This document shows positions 8,469 through 17,547 of a DNA stretch of 64,000 nucleotides, in pieces. Below the pieces are notes generated by a model. That model had not been told where the DNA came from. It searched no databases and saw only the letters and a program-made list of their open reading frames with translations. Every line of letters starts with the position of its first letter. Position 1 is the first letter of the stretch. The DNA is from CAUJGQ01 sp042408665 (lineage in GTDB: Bacteria > Chloroflexota > Dehalococcoidia > CAUJGQ01), in contig JBHOQW010000235.1 in the NCBI GenBank assembly GCA_042408665.1, positions 1 to 64,000 on the forward strand, read 5' to 3'. The position numbers and the translations under genes were made by a program.

Positions 8469-9479
8469 TTAGTAGCCGCGCTCCAGGTCTACCACGTTGC
8501 GCAGAGGTTCGCCGGCCAGATACCGACGCAGGTTGTCGCACACCAGGTCGGCCGCCCGCTCGGCATAGCGGTCGCCGCCCGCGGAGAAGTGCGGCGTCAC
8601 CACCACGTTCTCCATCTCCCACAGCGGTGACTCCGGCGGCAGCGGCTCCGTTTCAAAGACGTCCAGGCCGGCACCGCGAATGATGCCCTGCCGCAGCGCG
8701 GTCACCAGCGCCGCCTCATCGACCAGCGCGCCGCGGCCGACATTGATCAGCACCGCGGTGCGCTTCATCTGGCGCAGCTCGGCCGCGCCGATCAGGTGCC
8801 GCGTCTCCGGCGTCAGCGGCGCAGCCAGCACCACGTAGTCGGACTCCGCCAGCAGGCGCGGCAGCTCCGTAGGGGTGAGCAGCGCGTCGGCGTAGCGGTC
8901 GGTGGGACGGGGTGCGGTGGACCGGCGCAGGCCGAGGACACGCATCTCCAGCGCCTTGGCGCGCCGGGCCACTTCGCCACCGATGGCGCCCATACCCACG
9001 ATGCCGCAGGTCTTGCTGCTGAGCTCGAACGCCTCTAGCCGCCGGTCCCAGCGGCGGGCAAGCTGGTTGCGCAGCATCCGCGGAAAGGCCTTGGCGAACA
9101 TGAGCATGACGGCGATCACGTATTCGGCCATGGCCGGCGCCGCCACCCCGGAGGCGTTCGTCACCACCACCCCGCGGTACAGCTCCGGGTCCGCGCGCTC
9201 GATCCCCGCGCTGAGCGATTGAATCCAGCGCAGCCGTGCGGCCCGCGCGCGGGCCGGGCGTGGCAACTGCAGCCAGCCGACCAGCACCTCGGCCGGCTCC
9301 AGATACTGCTGTGCTTGGCGCTCGACCTCTGCCGCCACCCCCGGTTCCTCGGCCAGCTCACCGCGCAGCCAGCGCCGCAGCTCGGGCGGCGCCAGCGCGA
9401 CGCGCACACGCGCGTCTACCGCCGCCAAGCGCGCGATGAAGTCTTCCCCGAGCGGTACCGTGACCAGCACGTTCGTCAT
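8469..9479 (-). CDS. D-2-hydroxyacid dehydrogenase family protein
   Basis: NAD(P)-dependent oxidoreductase of 336 residues that should interconvert a 2-keto acid and a D-2-hydroxyacid. The nucleotide-binding Rossmann core has GIVGMGAIGGEVARR, and the three catalytic positions are present: Arg in NVGRGALVDE, Glu in DVFETEPLPP and His in VVTPHFSAG. The N-terminal substrate half is divergent, so the substrate (glyoxylate, hydroxypyruvate, phosphoglycerate or other) cannot be assigned. Divergently transcribed from the flavoenzyme gene across a 204-base gap. Confidence 0.9.
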   Translation of the reverse strand: MTNVLVTVPLGEDFIARLAAVDARVRVALAPPELRRWLRGELAEEPGVAAEVERQAQQYLEPAEVLVGWLQLPRPARARAARLRWIQSLSAGIERADPELYRGVVVTNASGVAAPAMAEYVIAVMLMFAKAFPRMLRNQLARRWDRRLEAFELSSKTCGIVGMGAIGGEVARRAKALEMRVLGLRRSTAPRPTDRYADALLTPTELPRLLAESDYVVLAAPLTPETRHLIGAAELRQMKRTAVLINVGRGALVDEAALVTALRQGIIRGAGLDVFETEPLPPESPLWEMENVVVTPHFSAGGDRYAERAADLVCDNLRRYLAGEPLRNVVDLERGY

Positions 9480-9683
9480 GTTTTGCCACCCCGGTCCAGC
9501 GTCGCGGCCATCGTAGGCAGGGCGCGCAGGGCGCGCAACGGCTCGCCGGGCCAGCCCGCCTGCCGGGCGTTGCCCTCACCGCTGTAGCCTTCCTCGAGGC
9601 GGCCACTTCGCGCAAAGTGAATTCGCGGCGGTCGCACGAGGGCACGCCGTGGGGTAGAGTCGCGGACGGAGCGGAGGGTGCGC

Positions 9684-10592
9684 ATGATCGCAACGGAGCT
9701 GGCCATCATCGGCGGCGGTGTCGCCGGCCTGACTGCCGGACTGTACGCGGTGCGCGATCGGGTGGATACGGTGCTGCTGGAGCGGATGGGCACCGGCGGC
9801 TGGCTCGTCAACGCCGACCAAGTGGAGAACTTCCCCGGCTTTCCGCAGGGGATCAAGGGCTACGAGCTGGCGCCGCTCCTCAGCGAGCAGGCGATGAACG
9901 CCGGGCTGCGTATCGAGTTCGCCGAGGTGCAGGCGCTGCGCCGCGTGGACGGCGCCTTCATCATCGAGACCGACGGCGAACCGGTGCGAGCCCGTGCGGT
10001 GATCGCCGCCTCTGGCTCCTCACTGGCCAAGCTGGGCATCCCGGGTGAGGCGGAGTTCGAAGGGCGGGGCGTGTCCGGCTGCGCTACCTGCGACGGCGAG
10101 TTCTTCCGCGACCAGGCGGTGGCGGTGATCGGCGGCGGCGACTCGGCCTTCGACGAGGCGCTGTACCTCGCGGAGATCTGCGCATCGGTGACGATCCTGC
10201 ACCGCAGCCCGCCCCGCGCCCAGCGCGTGCTGGTGGAGCGGGCCATGGCGCACCCGCGCATCACGCTGCGTCGCGGTGAGGCGGCGGCGATTGAGGGTAC
10301 GGAGACGGTTACCGCCCTGCGGCTGCGGGACGGAGCGGTGTTGCCGGTGGCCGGCGTGTTCATCTACGTGGGTCTGCGCCCCAACACGGGGTACCTGAAG
10401 GGCCTGGTGCCGCTGGACGGCGGCGGGCACGTGCCGGTGGACCTGTGGATGCGCACACCCGTGCCCGGCCTGCTGGCCGCCGGCGACCTGCGGCAGCACT
10501 CCGCCCGCCAGCTCGTCGCCTCGGCCGGGGATGGCGCCACCGCGGCGCTGGCGGCGATCCGCTACCTGCGGGCTGGCGAGTGGGGCGCATGA
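9684..10592 (+). CDS. Thioredoxin reductase-like FAD/NAD(P)-dependent oxidoreductase
   Basis: A 302-residue two-dinucleotide flavoprotein close to thioredoxin reductases. The FAD site is IIGGGVAGLTAG, the redox pair is C133/C136 in SGCATCDGEFF, and the second nucleotide site is VIGGGDSAFDEA. The motif normally written HRRxxxR, used to bind the NADPH phosphate, reads HRSPPR here, so the cofactor preference may differ. GDLRQHSARQ near the C-terminus closes the FAD domain. No thioredoxin gene is adjacent, so the partner is unknown. ATG 9684 has GGAGGG upstream; a TAGAGT box at 9655-9660 may be its -10. Confidence 0.9.
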   Translation: MIATELAIIGGGVAGLTAGLYAVRDRVDTVLLERMGTGGWLVNADQVENFPGFPQGIKGYELAPLLSEQAMNAGLRIEFAEVQALRRVDGAFIIETDGEPVRARAVIAASGSSLAKLGIPGEAEFEGRGVSGCATCDGEFFRDQAVAVIGGGDSAFDEALYLAEICASVTILHRSPPRAQRVLVERAMAHPRITLRRGEAAAIEGTETVTALRLRDGAVLPVAGVFIYVGLRPNTGYLKGLVPLDGGGHVPVDLWMRTPVPGLLAAGDLRQHSARQLVASAGDGATAALAAIRYLRAGEWGA

Positions 10593-10611
10593 GCGGACGG
10601 GGGCGATGGCC

Positions 10612-13600
10612 TCAGGCGCTGGACGGAGACGCCGCCTCCTGGGCGGCACCGACCGGTTTCGCGCCGCCCGCCAGATAGGCCAGTACCGCCCGTAACTCGG
10701 TCATGAGCGCCTGCGCCTCCGGCGACGGGCCCCGGCGTGCCGGGGCGCCCGACCGGGCGCGGGCCCAGGCATCCAGGCAGCGGGCGAGCTCGGGGAAGGC
10801 GCCGGCGGCGCGGGCTGCGGCCGTGGCCTCGCTCAACAGCCGCTCCCCCTCCTCCCAAGCGTCTACGGCGGCCAGGGCCGTACCTAAGATGCGCTGGGCT
10901 CGCCAGCGCAGGAGCGCCGGTCCGGTTCCCTCAGCCGCGGCCAGCGCCATACGTGCCGCCACTACCGCTGCCTCCGGCTTGCCGTCTTTGAGCGCCAGTT
11001 CGGCCAGCTCCAGCCGCGCCGCGGTGGCGGTCACCGCGGCGTGCGGTTCTTGCGGCGAGGCGGCGAGCAGCGGCCGGAGCAGGGCGCGGGCTTCGGCCGG
11101 GCGGCCTTGGCGGCGCGCGACGGCCGCCAGCCCCAGCCGGGCCTGGGCCGCGATATCCGCGCCGCCGTGCTCCTCGGCGGCGGCCAGGATGCGGCGCAGA
11201 TCTGCCTCAGGGTTCTCGTGCCGGGCCAGGGCGAGCAGGGCCAGCTCCAGGCTGACCCGTCCGGCCAGCTCCGGGTCATCGAGGCCAGCGCGCTCCAGCG
11301 CCTGCCGCGCGCCCGCCCAATCGCCCAGGTACCGTCGCACGCGGCCGAGGGAGAGGTAGGCCTGCGCCTTGGTCACTGGGTCATCGCAGTGGTCGGCCAA
11401 CGCCACGGCTTCGCGGAGGTGCGCTTCCGCCTGGGCGAAGGCGCCCTCGTGCTCGTCGAGCAGGGCCAGCTCGATGAGCACCGCGCCACAGCCGGCCTCG
11501 TCGCTGAGGCGGCGGCGCAGGGCCAGGCAGTCAACCAGGGCGCTACGGGCATCATCCGTCCGGCCGGCGGCGCGGTAGGCGCGGGCCACCTGTTCCAGGG
11601 CGGCCGCTTCGCGCAGCAGGTCGCGGGCGGCGCGGGCCAGGGCAAGGGCCTCCTCGAAGTGTCGAGCGGCCTGGGCGGCCTTGCCGCGCCGCAGGCAGGC
11701 CGCGCCCAACAAGGCGGCGGCGTCCGCCCGGTCTACCGGGTCAAGCTCCGTACGCACGGCGGCCTCCGCTGCGGCGCGCGCCGCGTCCTCGTCGCCCCGG
11801 TTGAGGTGGGCGTAGGCACGCGCCACCCGCAGCCGCCCCCGCTCGGCGCGCCATGCCGGTGATTCGCCGAGTTTCTCCTCGCCCAGGATGGCGGCGGCGC
11901 GGCTGAACGCCGCCAGCGCCGCGGCGTGAAGGCCCAGGCGGTCCTGTACCTGCCCGCAGCGCCGCTCGATGACGGCGCGCTCCAGCGGGTCGCGTAGCAG
12001 CTCCAGGGCCCCCGTGAAGTGCTCGATGGCCGTCTCCAGTGCGCCTTCCGCCACGGCGATCTCCCCCAGGGCCGCCAGCGCCAGACCGTGCGTCTCCCCA
12101 TCGTGCACCTGCTCGGCCAGGTGCAGGGCACGCATGTAGTGGTCGCGCGCCTCCGCCAGCGCGAAGGCCCGCCGCGCCTCGTCGCCGGCGGCCAGGGTCC
12201 AGCGGGCGGCCTCCACCGCCGCCTCTGCCCGGTCGTAATGGTGTGCCAGGATGGCCGCCACGCCGGCTGGTGGCTCGCTCCCGAGCTGACGCTCGTACCA
12301 GGCGGCGACACGTCGGTGGTAGGCCTGGCGGTGCTTGTGGAGCAGGGAGGCGTAGGCGGCCTCCTGCATGAGCGTGTGGCGGAAACGATATTCCACGCCG
12401 TCGGTCCCATCGCCGGCCACCCGCTCGAGGATGCCGGCCTGCTCGAGAGGAGCCAGGAGCGGTGTGGGGTCGCCGCGCAGGCCGAGGATGTCGCCCAACA
12501 GCCGGGCGGGAAAGCGCCGCCCGATCACGGCCGCGATCTGGACGGCGCGCTTGCTGGACTCGGGTAGACGGTCAATGCGGTCGAGCAGCAGCCCTTGCAG
12601 CGTGTCCGGCACCACCACCTCGTCCCGGTCCGCTACCCGCTCCCACCGGCCGCTTTCCCGGCGCAGGACGCCCTGATCGATGAGGGTGCGCAGCACCTCT
12701 TCCAGGAACAATGGGTTACCGTCGCTGCTCTGCACCAGCAGGGCGCGCACATCCGCCAGGTGGGGGGCCGGGCCCAACAGCGCCTCGGCCAGCCGGGTGC
12801 TCTGCTCCTCCGACAGGGGCTGCAGGTCCAGGGTGATGTGCAGCGGCGGTGCCGCGTGGGCGATGGCCGCCGCCAGCGGCTCATACACCGTGGTGGTGTC
12901 GCTGCGGAAGGTGATGACGATGAGCAGCGGCGCCCGCGCGGTGACCGCCAACACGTGCGCCAGCAGTTGCATCGAGGCGCTGTCGATCCAGTGCAGGTCG
13001 TCGATGGCCAGGACCAGGGGTTGCTCGCGGGTGTGCGCCGCGATCGTTTCCTGGACGGCGAGGAACAGCCGCTTGCGCTCGGCCTCGGCGTCGATCGGGC
13101 CGGTGCGGCGGCGTTCCTCGCTTGAGCCGCCGAGCCCGAGCAGCTCCGCCAGGGCGCTGGAGGCGTCGCGGATCTCCTCAAGCGAGACCACGCGGGTGGC
13201 GGGCCCGGCGTGCCGCTGCTCCGTCGGTGCCGATGGGGACGGGTCGGCCGTGCGGGTCGGTGCCTCCTCTCCACCCAGCAGGCGGCGCATCAGCTCGCCC
13301 CACACGGCCAGGGTACCGCCCAGGCCGACGCTGGGACAGGCGGCCTCCACCCAGCGCAGCCCGCGGGCGGTAGCTTCCGCGCGCGCTTCGTGCAGCAGGC
13401 GGCTCTTGCCCAGGCCGGCCGGGCCAGTGAGCACCACCAGCCCGCCGGCCCCCTCAGCGAGGCGATCGATGGCCTCTTGCAACCGGGCTCGCTCTGCCTC
13501 CCGCCCGATGAGCGGGGCCTCCAGCCCGGCCTTGCGCGGCGGCCGACGCCGGGCGCGCCAGCCGAGCAGTTCCCAGACCTTAATGGGCTCTGCTTTGCCC

Positions 13601-14208
13601 TTTACCTGCACGGGCGGCAGCTCGCGGAAGGCGAAGACGTGTTCGGTGCGCTGACGGGTCGCGTCGGACACCAGGATCTGGCCGTCCTGGGACTGGTCCT
13701 CCAGGCGGGCGGCGACGTTCACCGTGTCACCGAGCACGGTGTACTCGGAGTGGCTGCCGCCGCCGACCCGACCCGCCACCACCAGCCCGGTGTTCACCCC
13801 GATGTGGATGCCGATGCGCTGAGGCAGTCGCCCGGCCAGGCGCCGGTTGAGCGCCTCCACCCCTTCGCGCATCTCCAGGGCGGCGGCCAAGGCGCGCTCG
13901 GGGTCGTCCTCGTGGGCACGGGGCGCGCCGAACAGCGCCATAATGCCGTCGCCCAGGAATTTGTCCACGGTGCCCCCGTAGCGGTGCACGCAGGCGGCGA
14001 GCTCTTGGTAGAACTCGCTCATGATCTCCTGCACCTCCTCGGGGTCCAGACGCTCCGACATGGCGGTGGAACCGGTCATGTCGGCAAACAGCACCGTCAC
14101 GTAGCGCCGTTCCGCCTCGTTGCTCAGCAGGGCGCCCAGCGCCGTACCGCAGCCTCGACAGTAGCGGTGGACAACCGGGTTGGGCGTGGCACAGATCGGG
14201 CAGTCCAT
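10612..14208 (-). CDS. Zinc-ribbon adenylate cyclase fused to AAA ATPase and TPR regulator
   Basis: A 1198-residue multidomain signalling protein. Residues 3-20 form a zinc ribbon (CPIC, CRGC). Residues 35-215 are a class III nucleotide cyclase: metal ligands D43 (FADMTGST) and D87 (KFLGDG), adenine-selecting K83 and D161 (VLGDTVNVAAR), and N164/R168 for catalysis, so cAMP synthesis is predicted. Residues 235-560 are an AAA/STAND-type ATPase with Walker A GPAGLGKSR at 262. The rest is an Ala/Arg-rich array of TPR-like helical repeats. No membrane segment. ATG 14208 is chosen because the zinc ribbon follows at once; ATG 14271 is also in frame. Divergent from the cNMP-binding exporter, which suggests a shared signal. 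Confidence 0.88.
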   Translation of the reverse strand: MDCPICATPNPVVHRYCRGCGTALGALLSNEAERRYVTVLFADMTGSTAMSERLDPEEVQEIMSEFYQELAACVHRYGGTVDKFLGDGIMALFGAPRAHEDDPERALAAALEMREGVEALNRRLAGRLPQRIGIHIGVNTGLVVAGRVGGGSHSEYTVLGDTVNVAARLEDQSQDGQILVSDATRQRTEHVFAFRELPPVQVKGKAEPIKVWELLGWRARRRPPRKAGLEAPLIGREAERARLQEAIDRLAEGAGGLVVLTGPAGLGKSRLLHEARAEATARGLRWVEAACPSVGLGGTLAVWGELMRRLLGGEEAPTRTADPSPSAPTEQRHAGPATRVVSLEEIRDASSALAELLGLGGSSEERRRTGPIDAEAERKRLFLAVQETIAAHTREQPLVLAIDDLHWIDSASMQLLAHVLAVTARAPLLIVITFRSDTTTVYEPLAAAIAHAAPPLHITLDLQPLSEEQSTRLAEALLGPAPHLADVRALLVQSSDGNPLFLEEVLRTLIDQGVLRRESGRWERVADRDEVVVPDTLQGLLLDRIDRLPESSKRAVQIAAVIGRRFPARLLGDILGLRGDPTPLLAPLEQAGILERVAGDGTDGVEYRFRHTLMQEAAYASLLHKHRQAYHRRVAAWYERQLGSEPPAGVAAILAHHYDRAEAAVEAARWTLAAGDEARRAFALAEARDHYMRALHLAEQVHDGETHGLALAALGEIAVAEGALETAIEHFTGALELLRDPLERAVIERRCGQVQDRLGLHAAALAAFSRAAAILGEEKLGESPAWRAERGRLRVARAYAHLNRGDEDAARAAAEAAVRTELDPVDRADAAALLGAACLRRGKAAQAARHFEEALALARAARDLLREAAALEQVARAYRAAGRTDDARSALVDCLALRRRLSDEAGCGAVLIELALLDEHEGAFAQAEAHLREAVALADHCDDPVTKAQAYLSLGRVRRYLGDWAGARQALERAGLDDPELAGRVSLELALLALARHENPEADLRRILAAAEEHGGADIAAQARLGLAAVARRQGRPAEARALLRPLLAASPQEPHAAVTATAARLELAELALKDGKPEAAVVAARMALAAAEGTGPALLRWRAQRILGTALAAVDAWEEGERLLSEATAAARAAGAFPELARCLDAWARARSGAPARRGPSPEAQALMTELRAVLAYLAGGAKPVGAAQEAASPSSA

Positions 14209-14263
14209 ACGGTTTATTTCAGAGGGAAACCCAGACGCGGTGTCGCCCGGGGTGGCCCTGAGG

Positions 14264-14283
14264 GCAGGCACATTCGTGCCTGC
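14264..14283. promoter_or_regulatory. 20-bp perfect palindrome (8-4-8) in the cyclase/exporter divergent gap
   Basis: GCAGGCAC, four bases ATTC, then GTGCCTGC form a perfect inverted repeat. It lies about 15 bases downstream of a minus-strand -10-like TATACT, in the 5' region of the cyclase transcript and 170 bases upstream of the exporter start. It may be an operator (for instance for the Crp-type regulator of this locus) or a leader hairpin. Confidence 0.5.
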
Positions 14284-14298
14284 GTCGCGGGTGGAACC

Positions 14299-14304
14299 AG
14301 TATA
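14299..14304 (-). promoter_or_regulatory. Candidate -10 box for the cyclase gene
   Basis: Reverse-complement TATACT, five of six to consensus, 90 bases before the cyclase ATG. No convincing -35 is 16-18 bases upstream, so it may be an activator-dependent promoter or a chance match. Confidence 0.35.
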
Positions 14305-14454
14305 CGGCCCGGCCTCCGTCGCCGACCATGGCGCGGCCCGTTCAGAACGGTGGTGTTGCGGTTGAGGGCGGCGGCCACGCGTCGGTTACGCGGTGGATGA
14401 ATGTGGTATGCTCGCCTGCGCGGGGCTCGTGGCGGCGGCCGAAAGGGGCGCTGA

Positions 14455-17400
14455 ATGCGGTGCTGGTCGTGCGAGCGTGACAATCGGCCGGGAGCGCGGT
14501 TCTGCGCTCGCTGTGGCGCCGGTTTGGGATGCCCCGATTGCCAGGCGCCGCTGGCGCCCGGCCAGCGCTTCTGCACGAACTGCGGACGACGGGCCCCGGT
14601 ACGCGGCGCGCAGACCATCGTCCGCCGGATCGAGCGCAAGACCCAGGAGACGCCGCACTTTCGCATCCGCTACAGCTCCGGCTCCTACGCCGAGCAGCAG
14701 ATCGGCATGATCGCCGGCCGTCTGGAAAGCGCCTTTGCCGCTCTCACCGGTCTGCTTGGCGTCACCACGCAACCCACCGCCAAGTTCGACGTCTACCTCG
14801 CCGACGTTCTGGACGACCCGGAACAACCGGGCACGCCGCTGGCCGGCGGCGGCTTTGCCGTTCCTGAACGGTTGGAAATTCGCGAGGTGTACCGCGCCGA
14901 CGCGCCGGGCGATGGGCTGGAGCGCTCGCTGGTTCAGGTGGTGCTGACGACGGTGGCCGGCGGGCCGCCGTCCCTGCCGGCGCTCGTGCAGGACGGCCTC
15001 CTGGCGCTGGTCATGCAGCGCCAGGGGCGCTTCCCGCCGGATGAGCAGATCGAGTCGGCCCTGGGCGTGCTCAAGGCGCGGGGGGAGCTGCCGCCGCTAC
15101 CGACCATGCTCGACGGCCCGGTGCCGGGCGCGCAGCCCGCGTACGTTCCGGCGGCGGCGGCGTTCACCGGCTGGCTGCTGGCCGGGTTTGGCCCGGAACG
15201 GTTCCGCGACTTCCTGCGACGGCTGCCGGCGGGCGGACCGGATGGCGCCGCTCGCGCCGCGTTCGGTGAGTCGCTGGCGCAGCTCGATAAGCGCTGGCGC
15301 AAGGCGATCCGGGTGCCGCGGCCCGCGGGGGTGTTCCGCTTTCTGCGCCTCTCCCTGCATTACCTACGCCCGCATCGGCTCAAGGTAGCGGAGGTTGTCG
15401 TCTACATTGCGCTCACCGTGGCGTTCGGCATCGGCCTGCAGAAGATCCAGCAGCTCATCGTGGACCAGGCGCTGCCGGCGTTTGACCCGTTCACGGGCGC
15501 CATTTTGCGTCCCGGCGATACCGAACTGCTGTTCCGGCTCATGGCCATTCTGGTCGGGGCGTTTGCCCTGGTCTCGCTCACATCGCTGCGGGAGAGCTAC
15601 CTGCTGGCGTGGGTGTCGGGCAAGGTCCTGATGGACCTGCGCCATCGCATCTTCACCAACCTGCAGCGGCTGGAGCCGGCCTTTTACCAGCGGGTGCAGA
15701 CCGGCGACGTGCTTTCCCGTATGACCAGCGACATCGACCAGGTCGAGTTCGCGCTGACGGGGGCGCTGGCGCAGGGGCTGCGCGTGCTGCTCACGCTGGT
15801 GGCGGCCGTGGTCACGATTGTGCTGTTTGACTGGAAGCTGGCGGCCATCGCCCTGGCTGGCACGCCGCTCTTGTTCGTCGCCGGGCGCTGGCTGGGGCCG
15901 GCGGCGGCGCGTGCCAGCTTCACGCGGCAGGAGCGGGCGGCCGAGGTGACGTCCACCCTGCAGGAGAACCTCGCCGCTCAACCGGTGGTCAAGGCGTTCA
16001 ACCTGCAGGACCGCATGATCACCAACTACCGGCGCGCCCTGGAAAACCTGTTCCGCGCCTCGCTACGCCTGACCTTCTTGTCCGGGGTGTTCGGCCTGTC
16101 CGCCAACTCGGTGGCGGTGGCGATCCAGCTCGTGGTGCTGGGCGCCGGCGGCTACCTGGCCACCCAGGGCGAGCTGACGGTCGGCGTGCTGCTCGCCTTT
16201 CTGGGCCTGATGGGCCAGATTATCGGCACCATGCAGGGGGTGTCGGGCATTCTCCAGGCCATGCAGCAGGCGACGGGTGCCATGGAGCGGGTGGAGGAGA
16301 TCTTGCGCGTGCAGCCGGCGATTCAGGACGCGCCCACCGCCCGGCCGATCCCGCCGCTCGCCCGCGCCATCCACTTTGAAGGCGTTTCCTTCTCGTACAC
16401 CGGCGAGCAGCAGACGATCCGTAATCTCAACCTCACCATCCCGGCTGGGGCCAACGTGGCCATCGTCGGCCCCAGTGGTTGTGGCAAGTCGACGGTGCTC
16501 AACCTCATCCTCCGCTTCTACGACCCGCAGGAGGGCCGCGTGCTGTTCGACGACGTGGACATCCGTGAGGCGACGCTGGAGTCCTTGCGCGGTCAAATCG
16601 GGGTCGTCTTCCAGGAGAACTTCCTGTTCAACACCGCGATCCGCGAGAACATCCGCCTGGGCAACCCGGCGGCGTCCGATGCCGAGGTGGAGGCGGCGGC
16701 GAAGGCCGCCGAGATCCACGACATGATCATGAGCATGCCGCAGGGGTACGACACGATGGTGGGCGAGCGCGGCGGTCGCCTGTCCGGTGGCCAACGCCAA
16801 CGCATCGCTATCGCCCGCGCCATCCTGCGCAACCCGGCCGTGCTCCTGCTCGACGAGGCCACTTCTGCCCTGGATCCGCGCACCGAGGCGGCCATTACGG
16901 AAACGCTGAACCGCCTGTCACGCGGGCGCACGACGATCGCCGTCACGCACCGGCTGTCCAGCGTGGTCAACGCGGACCAGATCTGCGTGTTCGACCGCGG
17001 TATGCTGATGGAACAGGGCACCCACGAAGAATTGCTCCAGCGTAACGGGCTCTACGCTCGCCTGTGGCAGGAGCAGGGCGGCTACGTGATCGGGGCTGGG
17101 GTCCAGTACGTGGGTGTGGAGGCGGCGCGCCTGCAGGGGGTGCCGCTCTTTGCCCAGCTCGACGGCGACCTCCTCGCGGCGCTGGCCCAGCGTCTGGCGG
17201 TGGAGCGCTACCCTGCCGGAGACGTGATCGTGAACGAGGGCGAGCCGGGGGATAAGCTGTACGTCATCCACAAGGGGCAGGCCGAGGTGCTGGCGTACGA
17301 CCCGGCCGGCAACCAGCGCCATCTGGCCGTGCTGCGCGAGGGCGACTACTTCGGTGAGGTAGCCCTCCTGTACGACGTGCCCCGTACGGCCACCATCCGC

Positions 17401-17532
17401 GCCCTGACGCCGGTGCAGCTCTTTAGCCTGGGCAAGGAGGACTTCAACATCCTCCTCAGCGCCGTGCCCGGCCTGCGGGAGCAGCTTGAACACACGATCG
17501 GGCAGCGCGAACAGTTCGGCGCCGGTGGCTAG
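14455..17532 (+). CDS. ABC exporter with N-terminal zinc ribbons, peptidase-like domain and C-terminal cNMP-binding domain
   Basis: A 1025-residue fusion. Two zinc ribbons occupy residues 3-20 and 26-43. Residues 66-280 resemble peptidase MA-like (gluzincin) domains (HFRIRYSSGSYAEQQIG, then LPALVQDGLLAL) but the expected HExxH is absent, so it is probably non-catalytic. Six membrane helices follow at about 305-600 (ABC type 1 exporter fold). The ATPase has Walker A GPSGCGKST 672-680, signature LSGGQ 776-780, Walker B VLLLDE and His 832. Residues 895-1010 are a cyclic-nucleotide-binding domain with an intact cassette FGEVALLYDVPRTA. It should work as a homodimer exporting an unknown substrate, perhaps gated by cAMP. 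AAAGGGG precedes ATG 14455. The Crp gene follows 15 bases later. Confidence 0.9.
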   Translation: MRCWSCERDNRPGARFCARCGAGLGCPDCQAPLAPGQRFCTNCGRRAPVRGAQTIVRRIERKTQETPHFRIRYSSGSYAEQQIGMIAGRLESAFAALTGLLGVTTQPTAKFDVYLADVLDDPEQPGTPLAGGGFAVPERLEIREVYRADAPGDGLERSLVQVVLTTVAGGPPSLPALVQDGLLALVMQRQGRFPPDEQIESALGVLKARGELPPLPTMLDGPVPGAQPAYVPAAAAFTGWLLAGFGPERFRDFLRRLPAGGPDGAARAAFGESLAQLDKRWRKAIRVPRPAGVFRFLRLSLHYLRPHRLKVAEVVVYIALTVAFGIGLQKIQQLIVDQALPAFDPFTGAILRPGDTELLFRLMAILVGAFALVSLTSLRESYLLAWVSGKVLMDLRHRIFTNLQRLEPAFYQRVQTGDVLSRMTSDIDQVEFALTGALAQGLRVLLTLVAAVVTIVLFDWKLAAIALAGTPLLFVAGRWLGPAAARASFTRQERAAEVTSTLQENLAAQPVVKAFNLQDRMITNYRRALENLFRASLRLTFLSGVFGLSANSVAVAIQLVVLGAGGYLATQGELTVGVLLAFLGLMGQIIGTMQGVSGILQAMQQATGAMERVEEILRVQPAIQDAPTARPIPPLARAIHFEGVSFSYTGEQQTIRNLNLTIPAGANVAIVGPSGCGKSTVLNLILRFYDPQEGRVLFDDVDIREATLESLRGQIGVVFQENFLFNTAIRENIRLGNPAASDAEVEAAAKAAEIHDMIMSMPQGYDTMVGERGGRLSGGQRQRIAIARAILRNPAVLLLDEATSALDPRTEAAITETLNRLSRGRTTIAVTHRLSSVVNADQICVFDRGMLMEQGTHEELLQRNGLYARLWQEQGGYVIGAGVQYVGVEAARLQGVPLFAQLDGDLLAALAQRLAVERYPAGDVIVNEGEPGDKLYVIHKGQAEVLAYDPAGNQRHLAVLREGDYFGEVALLYDVPRTATIRALTPVQLFSLGKEDFNILLSAVPGLREQLEHTIGQREQFGAGG

Positions 17533-17547
17533 GGCGGACCGCAGTGA

